From NCBI RefSeq assembly GCF_014649715.1, contig NZ_BMTO01000004.1, positions 158,995 through 222,994 on the forward strand: a DNA stretch of 64,000 nt. Reading direction: 5' to 3'. The notes below the pieces were generated by a model. It did no database searches and had not been told where the DNA came from. It saw only the letters and a program-made list of their open reading frames with translations. The first letter of the stretch is position 1; every line of letters begins with the position of its first letter. Shown one piece after another: positions 36,443-45,352 of this stretch. Made by a program: the position numbers and the translations under genes. The DNA is from Streptomyces lateritius (GTDB lineage Bacteria; Actinomycetota; Actinomycetes; Streptomycetales; Streptomycetaceae).

Positions 36443-37390
36443 TTGCTCAAGTCTGCCCGCAAGCAGGAGAAGGATCCCGAGGGCCGGATGCCCCTCGTGG
36501 AACACCTGCGTGAGCTTCGCAACCGTATGGCGAAGGGCCTGCTGGCCATCGCCGCGGTCACCGTCGTGGCCCTCGTGTACAGCGAGGAGCTGATGCAGTT
36601 CCTGACGAAGTCGGTGCCCAAGTGCGGGCCCGGCGTCACCAGCGACGGCGGAAACTGCGCGATCGTCTCCTTCAACACACTGATCGCTCCCTTCAGCACG
36701 ACGATCCAGGTCAGCCTCGTGACGGGTCTCGTCGTCGCCAGCCCGGTCTGGCTGTACCAGCTGTGGGCGTTCATCGCGCCCGGCCTGCACAAGAGCGAGA
36801 AGAAGTACACGTACGCCTTCGTCGGCGCTGCGGTCCCGCTGTTCTCCGCCGGCGCCTACCTCGCGTACCTCATCCTTCCCATCAGCGTGAAGGTGCTCAT
36901 CAGCCTCACGCCCGGCGGCTCGGCGAACATCCTGTCCCTCGGTGACGTCCTCGACTTCACCCTGCGCATGGTCCTCGTCTTCGGCCTCGCCTTCGAGCTG
37001 CCGCTCGTCCTGGTGATGCTGAACCTCACCGGTGTCCTCACCGGCCGACGGATGGCCGGCTGGTGGCGCGGCGTGATCATGGGTGTCTTCGTCTTCGGCG
37101 CCCTCATCACCCCCACCACTGACCCCGTCGGCATGCTGGCCCTCGCCGGGCCGATCACCGTCCTGTACTTCGCGGCCGTCGGCTTCTCGCTCCTCAACGA
37201 CCGGCGCCGCGCGCGCAACAACCCGGACGCCGAGCTCGACGACGACGAGGCCTCCAGCCTCGACCTCACCCCCGAGACCGTCGGAGCCGTCGAACCGGTC
37301 GGCGCGACCCGCGCCCTGCCCGAGCAGGCCACCGGCGAAGCCGAGGGCACCAGGGCGTTGCGGCCGGGCGGTTACGACGACATCACCTGA
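36443..37390 (+). CDS. tatC: Twin-arginine translocase subunit TatC
   Basis: This 315-residue protein is the signal-peptide receptor of the Tat system. It has the family start PLVEHLRELRNRM, six membrane helices, and FELPLVLVMLNLTGVLT and ITPTTDP motifs. A C-terminal tail of about 70 acidic residues extends beyond the core, as in other Streptomyces. The start is a TTG with GAGGA upstream; the MPLVEHL methionine at residue 16 is an alternative. Confidence 0.95.
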   Translation: MLKSARKQEKDPEGRMPLVEHLRELRNRMAKGLLAIAAVTVVALVYSEELMQFLTKSVPKCGPGVTSDGGNCAIVSFNTLIAPFSTTIQVSLVTGLVVASPVWLYQLWAFIAPGLHKSEKKYTYAFVGAAVPLFSAGAYLAYLILPISVKVLISLTPGGSANILSLGDVLDFTLRMVLVFGLAFELPLVLVMLNLTGVLTGRRMAGWWRGVIMGVFVFGALITPTTDPVGMLALAGPITVLYFAAVGFSLLNDRRRARNNPDAELDDDEASSLDLTPETVGAVEPVGATRALPEQATGEAEGTRALRPGGYDDIT

Positions 37391-37432
37391 TCTTGTAGGG
37401 TCCTGCCCCCAGGCACCGTCCGGGGGGCACCC

Positions 37433-38341
37433 ATGACCAGCGAGATCACCCTCTTCGTCAATCCCACCGCGGGACGCGGCCGGGGCGCGCACGCCGCGCA
37501 GCCGGCCGCTCGCGCGCTCCGGGACGCCGGATTCTCCGTCCGCACGGTCCTCGGCGCCGATGCCGAGGACGCCCTGCGGCGCGCCCGGGAGGCCGTCGCC
37601 GCCGGCACCGGAGCACTCGTCGCCGTAGGCGGCGACGGCATGGTCTCGCTGGCTCTGCGTGCCGTGGCAGGCACACCCACCCCGCTCGGCGTGGTCGCCG
37701 TCGGCACCGGCAACGACTTCGCCCGCTCGCTCCGACTGCCCGTCCGCGACCCCGCGGCGGCCGGCCGGCTCGCCGCCGACCTCCTCAAGGGCGGCGGCGG
37801 GCGGGACATCGACCTCGGCAGGGTCGGGGACCGCTGGTTCGGGACCGTTCTGGCCTCCGGGTTCGACTCCAGGGTCAACGACCGCGGCAACCGCATGAGG
37901 CTGCCCGTCGGACGCTTCAAGTACGACCTCGCCATGATCGCCGAACTCGCCGCCTTCCGGCCGGTGCCGTACCGCCTCACTCTCGACGACCGCACCGAGC
38001 GGCAGGTCGAGGCCACCCTCGTCGCCGTCGGCAACGGCACCTCCTACGGCGGTGGCATGCGCATCTGCGCCGGAGCGCGGATGGACGACGGGCTGTTCGA
38101 CGTGACCGTCGTCGGCGACTGCAGCCGTACGACCCTGATCAAGGTCTTCCCCCAGGTCTACCGGGGCACCCACCTCGACCACCCCAAGGTCACCGTCCAC
38201 CGCGTCCGCACCCTCACCCTCGACGCCCCCGGCGTCACCGGCTACGCAGACGGGGAGCCGCTGGGACCGCTGCCGTTGACCGCCACCTGCGTACCGGGGG
38301 CACTTCGGGTCCTGGCGCCCGCCGATGCGCGCGCTCATTAA
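37433..38341 (+). CDS. Diacylglycerol kinase-family lipid kinase
   Basis: This 302-residue cytosolic enzyme has the DAGK/sphingosine-kinase catalytic motifs: LFVNPTAGRGRG at the N-terminus, AVGGDGMVSLA (ATP-binding GGDG) and VGTGNDFARSL. The C-terminal beta-rich domain holds GNGTSYGGGMRICAGARMDDGLFDV and a final DGEPLGPLP. It phosphorylates a lipid, most likely diacylglycerol, recycling it into phospholipid synthesis. A TAGGGT -10-like element lies at 37396-37401. The next gene, helY, starts 44 bases downstream. Confidence 0.93.
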   Translation: MTSEITLFVNPTAGRGRGAHAAQPAARALRDAGFSVRTVLGADAEDALRRAREAVAAGTGALVAVGGDGMVSLALRAVAGTPTPLGVVAVGTGNDFARSLRLPVRDPAAAGRLAADLLKGGGGRDIDLGRVGDRWFGTVLASGFDSRVNDRGNRMRLPVGRFKYDLAMIAELAAFRPVPYRLTLDDRTERQVEATLVAVGNGTSYGGGMRICAGARMDDGLFDVTVVGDCSRTTLIKVFPQVYRGTHLDHPKVTVHRVRTLTLDAPGVTGYADGEPLGPLPLTATCVPGALRVLAPADARAH

Positions 38342-38352
38342 AGATCGCGTCG

Positions 38353-38375
38353 CTGTCAGAGGGGGCGGGTAGGCT
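38353..38375 (+). promoter_or_regulatory. helY: PafBC/RecA-NDp-type promoter of helY
   Basis: CTGTCAGAG (38353-38361), an 8-bp spacer and TAGGCT (38370-38375) fit TTGTCRGTG-N8-TAnnnT. Transcription would start only a few bases before the ATG at 38386. Confidence 0.6.
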
Positions 38376-38385
38376 CGAGAGCAAG

Positions 38386-41214
38386 ATGACAGAGGACCTC
38401 ACACCAGCCGAAGCGTACGCAGCTGCCCGGGCTCGTAACGCCGAGCAGGCCACGGCGCTGGCCCCCTTCCGCGAGCTGTACGAATTCGGTCTGGACCCCT
38501 TCCAGATCGAGGCCTGCCAGGCCCTCGAGGCGGGCAAAGGCGTGCTCGTCGCGGCGCCCACGGGCTCGGGCAAGACCATCGTCGGCGAGTTCGCCGTCCA
38601 CCTCGCGCTCCTCCAAGGGCGCAAGTGCTTCTACACGACACCCATCAAGGCGCTGTCGAACCAGAAGTACGCCGACCTGGTCAAGCGGTACGGCCCCGGC
38701 AAGGTCGGCCTGCTGACCGGGGACAACAGCGTCAACGGCGACGCCCCGATCATCGTCATGACCACCGAAGTCCTCCGCAACATGCTGTACGCGGGGTCCC
38801 AGGCGCTCAGCGGCCTCGGCTACGTGGTCATGGACGAGGTCCACTACCTCTCCGACCGCTTCCGGGGCGCCGTCTGGGAGGAAGTGATCATCCACCTCCC
38901 CGAGTCCGTGACGCTGGTCTCACTCTCCGCGACCGTCTCCAACGCCGAGGAGTTCGGCGACTGGCTCGACACCGTGCGCGGCGACACCGAGGTCATCGTC
39001 TCCGAGAGCCGTCCCGTGCCGCTCTGGCAGCACGTCCTGGCCGGGCGCCGGATGTACGACCTCTTCGAGGAAGAGACCGATCACGGCGGCCGCGCCGCTT
39101 CGCGCCGCGAGGTCAACCCCGATCTGATGCGCCTCGCACGCACCGAGAACACCCGCACGTACAACCCGCGGGAGCGGCGGCGCGGCAAGATGGTCCGCGA
39201 GGCGGACCGCGAGCGCGAGCGCCGCCAGCGCTCCCGCATCTGGACGCCCGGCCGGCCCGAGGTCATCGAGCGGCTCGACGCCGAGGGGCTGCTGCCCGCC
39301 ATCACCTTCATCTTCAGCCGGGCCGCCTGCGAGGCCGCCGTCCAGCAGTGCCTGTACGCCGGGCTGCGGCTCAACGACGACGACGCACGGCAGCGGGTCC
39401 GCGAGATCGTCGAGGAGCGCACCGCCTCCATCCCCTCCGAAGACCTGCACGTCCTCGGGTACTACGAGTGGCTGGAAGCCCTGGAGCGCGGCATCGCCGC
39501 CCACCACGCAGGCATGCTCCCCACCTTCAAGGAAGTCGTCGAGGAACTGTTCGTCCGCGGACTGGTCAAGGCCGTCTTCGCGACGGAGACCCTCGCGCTG
39601 GGCATCAACATGCCCGCCCGGTCGGTCGTCCTGGAGAAGCTCGTCAAGTGGAACGGCGAGCAGCACGCCGACATCACTCCCGGCGAGTACACCCAGCTCA
39701 CCGGACGCGCCGGACGACGAGGCATCGACGTCGAGGGCCATGCCGTCGTCCTGTGGCAGCGCGGCCTGGACCCCGGCCATCTCGCCGGACTCGCCGGCAC
39801 GCGCACGTACCCGCTGCGCTCCAGCTTCAAGCCGTCGTACAACATGGCCGTCAACCTGGTCGACCAGTTCGGCCGGCACCGCTCCCGCGAACTGCTCGAG
39901 ACCTCCTTCGCGCAGTTCCAGGCAGACCGGTCCGTCGTCGGCATCTCCCGCCAGGTCCAGAAGAACGAAGAGGGGCTCCAGGGCTACCAGGAGGGCATGA
40001 CCTGCCACCTCGGAGACTTCGAGGAGTACGCACGGCTGCGCCGTGACCTCAAGGACCGCGAGACCGAACTGGCCAAGCAGGGCGCGGCGCAGCGCCGGGC
40101 CCAGGCCGCCGCCTCCCTGGAGCGGCTGAAGACCGGTGACGTCATCCACGTCCCCACCGGCAAGTTCGCCGGCCTCGCCCTCGTCCTCGATCCTGGCATC
40201 CCCGCCGGGCGGACCAACGGCCACCGCGGCTTCGAGCACCACGACGGGCCCCGCCCGCTCGTCCTCACCGCCGAACGGCAGGTCAAGCGGCTCGCCTCGA
40301 TCGACTTCCCGGTCCCCGTCGAGGCGCTGGAGCGCATGAGGATCCCCAAGTCCTTCAACCCGCGCTCCCCGCAGTCGCGACGGGACCTCGCCTCCGCGCT
40401 GCGGACGAAGGCCGGACACATCAACCCCGAGCGGCACCGCAGGGATCGCTCGCCCGCCGCCGACGACCGCGAGATCGCCCGGCTGCGCACGGCGCTCCGC
40501 GCACATCCGTGCCACGGCTGCGACGAGCGCGAGGACCACGCCCGTTGGGCCGAGCGCTACCACCGGCTGCAGCGTGACACCCGCCAGCTCGAACGGCGCA
40601 TCGAGGGCCGCACCAACACCATCGCGCGGACCTTCGACCGGATCGTCGCGCTCCTCACCGAGCTCGACTACCTCCGGGGCGACGACGTCACCGACAACGG
40701 CAAGCGGCTCGCCCGTCTCTACGGCGAACTCGACCTGCTCGCCAGCGAATGCCTGCGCGAGGGTGTCTGGGAGGGCCTCAACCCGGCCGAACTGGCCGCC
40801 TGTGTCTCCGCGTTGGTGTACGAGGCACGGCAGGCCGACGACGCCGTCGCGCCGAAGCTTCCCACGGGGAAGGCGAAGGCCGCCCTCGGCGAGATGGTGC
40901 GCATCTGGGGCCGGCTCGACGCGCTGGAAGAGGAATTCAAGATCAACCAGGCGGAGGGTGTCGGCCAGCGCGAGCCCGACCTCGGCTTCGCCTGGGCCGC
41001 CTACCAGTGGGCCTCCGACAAGGGGCTCGACGAGGTGCTGCGCGAGGCGGAGATGCCCGCCGGTGACTTCGTCCGCTGGTGCAAGCAGGTCATCGACGTC
41101 CTCGGGCAGATCGCCGCCGCCGCGCCCAAGGAGAACAGCACGGTCTCCAAGAATGCGCGCAAGGCGGTGGAGTCGCTGCTGAGGGGCGTCGTCGCCTACA
41201 GCTCGGTGGGCTGA
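38386..41214 (+). CDS. helY: Ski2/Mtr4-like DEAD/DEAH helicase
   Basis: This 942-residue helicase has Walker A APTGSGKTIVGEF near residue 57, the DEVH box VMDEVHYLSDRF near 150, SLSATVSNAEEFGDWL (motif III), and QLTGRAGRRGIDVEG (motif VI). After the two RecA domains come a winged-helix part and a C-terminal helical DSHCT-type domain, as in the HelY helicases of actinobacteria. It is expected to unwind structured RNA or RNA/DNA hybrids. A damage-type promoter precedes it. The 10-base gap between -10 and ATG lacks a good ribosome site (only GAGAG). Confidence 0.94.
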   Translation: MTEDLTPAEAYAAARARNAEQATALAPFRELYEFGLDPFQIEACQALEAGKGVLVAAPTGSGKTIVGEFAVHLALLQGRKCFYTTPIKALSNQKYADLVKRYGPGKVGLLTGDNSVNGDAPIIVMTTEVLRNMLYAGSQALSGLGYVVMDEVHYLSDRFRGAVWEEVIIHLPESVTLVSLSATVSNAEEFGDWLDTVRGDTEVIVSESRPVPLWQHVLAGRRMYDLFEEETDHGGRAASRREVNPDLMRLARTENTRTYNPRERRRGKMVREADRERERRQRSRIWTPGRPEVIERLDAEGLLPAITFIFSRAACEAAVQQCLYAGLRLNDDDARQRVREIVEERTASIPSEDLHVLGYYEWLEALERGIAAHHAGMLPTFKEVVEELFVRGLVKAVFATETLALGINMPARSVVLEKLVKWNGEQHADITPGEYTQLTGRAGRRGIDVEGHAVVLWQRGLDPGHLAGLAGTRTYPLRSSFKPSYNMAVNLVDQFGRHRSRELLETSFAQFQADRSVVGISRQVQKNEEGLQGYQEGMTCHLGDFEEYARLRRDLKDRETELAKQGAAQRRAQAAASLERLKTGDVIHVPTGKFAGLALVLDPGIPAGRTNGHRGFEHHDGPRPLVLTAERQVKRLASIDFPVPVEALERMRIPKSFNPRSPQSRRDLASALRTKAGHINPERHRRDRSPAADDREIARLRTALRAHPCHGCDEREDHARWAERYHRLQRDTRQLERRIEGRTNTIARTFDRIVALLTELDYLRGDDVTDNGKRLARLYGELDLLASECLREGVWEGLNPAELAACVSALVYEARQADDAVAPKLPTGKAKAALGEMVRIWGRLDALEEEFKINQAEGVGQREPDLGFAWAAYQWASDKGLDEVLREAEMPAGDFVRWCKQVIDVLGQIAAAAPKENSTVSKNARKAVESLLRGVVAYSSVG

Positions 41215-41240
41215 CAGGGGATTGGTCAAGTAGTCGGACA

Positions 41241-41266
41241 GGGCCCGTGGTTGATGCCACGGGCCC
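41241..41266 (+). terminator. Terminator behind helY
   Basis: GGGCCCGTGG (41241-41250) pairs perfectly with 41257-41266 over a TTGATG loop and is followed by CTTT. Confidence 0.9.
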
Positions 41267-41385
41267 CTTTCGTTCCCGCGCCTGTGTTCATCCACAGGGA
41301 CGTTTTCCACAGGGGTGGCGGAGTGTTGGACCTCTCCGATTCCATGGAGTCACACACCGGGCAACACCGCGGGGAGGGAAACCAC

Positions 41386-42822
41386 GTGACCACGCAAGCC
41401 GGTCCGGCCGCCGCCGACAGGGCCGCTACCGACGGGGCCGCCGCCGACGGGGCGACGGACGGACAGAAAATCGTGCCGGGGCCGCGGGGCGTACCGTTGC
41501 TCGGGAACCTTCCCGAGTTCGGCAAGGACCCACTCGCCTTCTTCGAACGGCTCCGCGCACGCGGGGACTTCGTCAGCTGGCGGTTCGGTCGCGGCCGGGC
41601 CCTCTTCATCGCTCACCCCGCCACGATCGGCGAACTCCTCACCGAGGTCGAGCGGACCTTTGACCAGCCCGACCTCGGCATCGCCTTCCGCACCCTGCTC
41701 GGGAACGGAGTCGTGGTCGCCAAGGGGGCCGACTGGCGCCGCAAGCGCTCCCTGGTCCAGCCGTCCGTCCGTCCCAAGCAGGTACGGTCCTACGCCGCCA
41801 CCATGGCCGAGTGCGCCGTCGCGCTCGCCGACCGGTGGCGCGACGGGCAGCGCGTGGACGTCAAGAAGGAGATGGCCGCACTCACCCAACTGATCGCCGT
41901 CCGCACCATCTTCGGTGTAGACACCGCTGCCGACGCCGAAGCGATCGGCCGCGCCATGGACGTCGCGCAGAAGGAGATCGGCGCCGAGTTCAGCGGCCTG
42001 GGGGCGCTGTTGCCCGACTGGGTGCCCACGCCCGGACGGGCGCGCGTCAAACGTGCCACCGCCGTCATCGACGCCGAGGTCTCCCGGGTCGTCGCCCGCC
42101 ACCGCGACGGCGACACCGAGCGCCCCGACCTGCTCAGCCGCCTCCTCGCCGCCCAGGACGAGACCGGCGCCCACCTCTCCGACCGGGAGATCCGCGACGA
42201 GACCGTCACGCTCTACATCGGCGGACACGAGACCACCAGCTCCACCCTCGTCTGGGCCTGGCATCTCCTCTCCCACAACCCGCGTGTCCGCGCGGCGCTC
42301 ACCGAAGAGCTGGACCGGGTCCTCGGGGACCGCGAACCCGGCTTCGACGACTACGCCCGGCTGACCTACACGCAGGCCGTCGTGAAGGAGACCCTGCGTC
42401 TCTACCCGACGATCTGGCTCCTCACCGGCATGGCGAAGGAGGGGGCGATGCTGGGAGGAAGGCCGATCGCTCCCGGGACACGGGTGTGGAGCAGCCAGTG
42501 GGCCACCCACCGGGACGCCCGCTGGTTCACCGACCCGGAGGAGTTCAAGCCGGAGCGGTGGGGAACGACGGACGGCGAGCCGGCCGAGGAGATACCCGAA
42601 TACGCCTGGTTCCCCTTCGGCGGCGGGCCGCGGGTCTGCCTCGGCACCCGCTTCGCCATGGTCGAGGCCGTCCTGGTCCTGGCCGTCCTGGCCCGCCGGT
42701 TCCGTCTCGACCTGGACCCCGGCGAGATACGTCCCGTGCCGAGCCTGACCCTCCAGCCGGACCGTGAGGTTCTCGCCACGGTCCGGGTGAGGGGGGACCG
42801 GGCGGTACGGGAGGGGCGGTAG
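41386..42822 (+). CDS. Cytochrome P450
   Basis: This 478-residue haem monooxygenase has the N-terminal PGPRGVPLLGNLPEFGKDPLAFFE, the I-helix GGHETTSS near residue 280, ETLRLYP (ExxR) and the haem-ligand loop FPFGGGPRVCLGTRFA with Cys418. The opening segment and PERW motif resemble P450s of the CYP102/fatty-acid-hydroxylase-like type more than classical actinobacterial class I enzymes. No redox partner is adjacent. The GTG start at 41386 has GGGAGG; the upstream ATG at 41344 has none. The substrate is unknown. Confidence 0.94.
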   Translation: MTTQAGPAAADRAATDGAAADGATDGQKIVPGPRGVPLLGNLPEFGKDPLAFFERLRARGDFVSWRFGRGRALFIAHPATIGELLTEVERTFDQPDLGIAFRTLLGNGVVVAKGADWRRKRSLVQPSVRPKQVRSYAATMAECAVALADRWRDGQRVDVKKEMAALTQLIAVRTIFGVDTAADAEAIGRAMDVAQKEIGAEFSGLGALLPDWVPTPGRARVKRATAVIDAEVSRVVARHRDGDTERPDLLSRLLAAQDETGAHLSDREIRDETVTLYIGGHETTSSTLVWAWHLLSHNPRVRAALTEELDRVLGDREPGFDDYARLTYTQAVVKETLRLYPTIWLLTGMAKEGAMLGGRPIAPGTRVWSSQWATHRDARWFTDPEEFKPERWGTTDGEPAEEIPEYAWFPFGGGPRVCLGTRFAMVEAVLVLAVLARRFRLDLDPGEIRPVPSLTLQPDREVLATVRVRGDRAVREGR

Positions 42823-42884
42823 GGGCGACGCGCCCTCCGTCGCCGGCATCCTCCCGCCCGGCGAACCCCTCGTCCGCGACTCCG

Positions 42885-43824
42885 TCACGTCGACGGCCGG
42901 ACGGCGGCCAGGGAGGTGGCCAGCGCGACGAGGTCCTCGGTGCGCAGGACGCGGTCGCCGTGGCCCGGGAGGGGGAGGTGCAAGGGGGCCGTCCAGCGGG
43001 CGGGGATGGCGGGGGCGCCGTGGACGGTACCGGCGAGGAGACCGGTGACAGCCGCGACCGTATCGGTGTCGCCGCCCAGGTCGATCGCGGCGGACAGGGC
43101 GGTCTCGAAGGAGTCCGTGGTCCGCAGCGCCCAGATCGCCGAGGCCAGGCAGGGCCAGACCGCGCCGTTGAACTCCGTGGCGTCGTCCGGATGCCAGTCG
43201 GGCGCGAGCACCTTCGACCAGCGGTCCCGGTGTGCGGGGGCGATCGCGGTGAGAGTGGCGGGGAGGGCGGCGAGCGGGTCCTCGCCGAGGAGGGAGACGC
43301 GGACGAGTTCGTGGAGGATCGCCGTACCCTCCCAGGCCGCCCCGTCGCCATGGGTGAGCGCCGCGATCCGGCGCGCCGCGGCCATGGTGCGGTCACGCCC
43401 CTCGGCGGCGAAGTACACCGCCGAGGTGGACGCCCGCATCAGCGAACCGTTGCCCGCCGCGCGGCCGTTGACCTGGAAGTGGAGGGCGGCCGCGCGGTCC
43501 CAGGGGTCGCCGCTCGTGAGGGACGTCCTCGGTCTGCAGACCGATGTCCTTGGGCTCCGCGGCCGCCCAGGCCCGGAACCGGGCGAAGACGTCCGGCAGG
43601 TCCAGGCCGCCACGGTCCAGGAGCGATTCCCCGACCAGGACGGCCATCTGCGTGTCGTCCGTGGCCTCGCCCGGGTCCCAGCCGCCGCCTCCGCACATCT
43701 CGCCCGTGCCGTCGGGGAAGCGTTCCCGGTAGGCCCCCGGCAGCCCGAACTCGAAGGGCGCGCCCAGCGCGTCGCCCACGGCCGAGCCCACAACGGCCCC
43801 CACGGCCCGGTCGATCGTTCGCAT
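42885..43824 (-). pseudogene. ADP-ribosylglycohydrolase family gene with a frameshift
   Basis: From the ATG at 43824 the frame encodes the N-terminal signature GAVVGSAVGDALGAPFEFG and the metal motif EATDDTQMAVL, then loses homology after about residue 102. The remaining part (GNGSLMRAS, AIDLGGDTDTVAAVTGLLAG) continues in another frame to 42885. On the plus strand the GGG at 43520-43522 has one G too many; removing it restores DVLTSGDPWDRAAALHFQVNG. A complete protein would be about 312 residues and would remove ADP-ribose from proteins or from related molecules. It is either a genuine pseudogene or a sequencing error. Confidence 0.85.
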
Positions 43825-43834
43825 GGGGGCCGGC

Positions 43835-44275
43835 CTAGGCGGCGCCCGACGCCTCGGGGGCGGGCTTCTTCATCGCTCGCAGGGGCAGGAAGATCAGGAG
43901 TCCGATGGGGGACAGGAGGATCGTGAGGATCAGCAACGGGCCCATGACCAGGGGGGAGATACCCCGCCTGCGCGCCTCCCGGTACATCCACTGGCCGAGC
44001 AGGAGGTCCCAGGCGATGACCTGCGCCCAAATCGCGCCGGCTCCGTTCGCGAGGGCCGTGAGGTCTCGGAAGGTGTCGATGTCCGGGCTGCTGACCGCCG
44101 TCCACAGTTCGGGGAGGACCGGGAGGGCCAGCGTGAGGTAGACCGCGAGGATCGGTAGGACCGTCAGCGGGGAGGCGGCGAGCCGCTCCGTTGCCCGCCA
44201 GCGTGGCGCGAAGATCATCAGGAGCCAGACGGGGGCGGCCAGGAAGAAGGAGAGCTCGAAGAGGAAACCGGTCAT
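43835..44275 (-). CDS. ABA4-like (DUF4281) membrane protein
   Basis: This 146-residue membrane protein has four hydrophobic segments. The block GAIWAQVIAWDLLLGQWMYREARRRG and the terminal PLLILTILLSPIGLLIFLPLR match the ABA4-like/DUF4281 family. Its biochemical role in bacteria is unknown. Its ATG overlaps the stop of the upstream membrane gene by four bases (ATGA), so the two are translationally coupled. Both are divergent from a MerR-type regulator. Confidence 0.8.
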   Translation of the reverse strand: MTGFLFELSFFLAAPVWLLMIFAPRWRATERLAASPLTVLPILAVYLTLALPVLPELWTAVSSPDIDTFRDLTALANGAGAIWAQVIAWDLLLGQWMYREARRRGISPLVMGPLLILTILLSPIGLLIFLPLRAMKKPAPEASGAA

Positions 44276-45237
44276 GCCACGGACTCCTTGGCCGCGAGGG
44301 CGGGTGCGGTGCCGGAGGGGGTGCGCAGGGAGGCCCAGGTCGCCGCAGCGGTCGAGAGGACGATCGCTCCGGCCGTGGCGAGGGTCGTGGCGTCCGCGGT
44401 CATGAGCGCCTGGCCGCGCAGCGCCTGCCAGGTGACCAGTGCGAAGCCGGCGGCGTACGCGCCGGAGGCCACGAGCGTCAGACGCAGTCGTACCCGCTCG
44501 TCGCGCAGCCGGGCGAAGCGCGGGGCGAGCGCGACCAGGGCGAGCAGGACCAGCGGGATCACCTGTAGGGCGTGCATGCCGAAGAAGTGGGGGATCCGCA
44601 GGTCGCCGCCGGTCGTGGCCCAGCCGGTCAGTGGCATGGAGGGACCGCCGTCCGCCACTCCGACGCTGTGGGCGCCGACGACGGAGGCGTCGTCCCCGGC
44701 CGCGAGTTGCTCCGGCGTCGGCCGGACCATGAGGAAACCGACGGCCGCGCCCGCCAAGGCGATCAGCGAGCCGAGCCGTACGGCCCAGGCGGTGGCGCGG
44801 TCCAGGATCCGGGCGCGCAGCAGCAGGACCGCGATGACCAGGGCGCCGAGCCAGAGGACGACGACCGTGGCGCCCATGGCCTGGAACAGGGCCGCGTCGA
44901 ACGCGGTCTCGTTGTTGAAGTGGCTCTGCCTGCCCCGGATCACCTGCGTCGTGATGAGCACCATCTCGGTCGCGCTCGCCGCGGCGACCACGGTGCCCGC
45001 CCACCATCCGACCCGGCGGCCGCGGGGCAGCAGGGTGAGCATCCACGCGAGCGTCATCGCGTACGCGACGAACGACACCGCGAACTTGAACGGCTTGGAC
45101 CAGATGGGCGCGCCGACGAGAACGCGGTCGTCGAGGACGAGGCCGACGGCCGAGACCAGGGCGAGTAACACCATGGAGGCGGAGAACCAGACGAGCGGGC
45201 GGTGGAGTTCGCTTATCCGCGGTAGCGAAGAGGACAT
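44272..45237 (-). CDS. Multi-span membrane protein of unknown function
   Basis: This 321-residue protein has seven or eight membrane segments and a conserved-looking GAPIWSKPFKFAVSFVAYAMTLAWML stretch near the N-terminus. A central motif RIPHFFGMHALQVIPL contains two histidines that might bind haem or metal. No transport or enzyme family is recognised with confidence. It is the first gene of a two-gene operon with the ABA4-like gene and is divergent from the MerR gene, whose GATAG-type operator lies between them. Confidence 0.8.
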   Translation of the reverse strand: MSSSLPRISELHRPLVWFSASMVLLALVSAVGLVLDDRVLVGAPIWSKPFKFAVSFVAYAMTLAWMLTLLPRGRRVGWWAGTVVAAASATEMVLITTQVIRGRQSHFNNETAFDAALFQAMGATVVVLWLGALVIAVLLLRARILDRATAWAVRLGSLIALAGAAVGFLMVRPTPEQLAAGDDASVVGAHSVGVADGGPSMPLTGWATTGGDLRIPHFFGMHALQVIPLVLLALVALAPRFARLRDERVRLRLTLVASGAYAAGFALVTWQALRGQALMTADATTLATAGAIVLSTAAATWASLRTPSGTAPALAAKESVA

Positions 45238-45258
45238 GGGTTACCCCCGTGAGTTATG

Positions 45259-45296
45259 GATAGTGACACTTGCCGCTATCTGATAGCCCCACTATC
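45259..45296. promoter_or_regulatory. GATAG/CTATC operator array for the MerR-type regulator
   Basis: Half-sites alternate: GATAGTG (45259-45265), GCTATC-T-GATAGC (45275-45287, perfect palindrome) and CACTATC (45290-45296). The outer pair is also an inverted repeat. The array fills the 115-bp divergent gap. Confidence 0.75.
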
Positions 45297-45352
45297 TATG
45301 ATGGAGGGACCGGTCGGCAAGGCCGGAGCAGGACCGGAAAGGTGAACGCACG

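Noticed and set aside
37396..37401. TAGGGT upstream of the lipid kinase as a damage promoter
   Set aside because: The -10 is good, but the bases at the required distance (GACATCACC) do not fit TTGTCRGTG.
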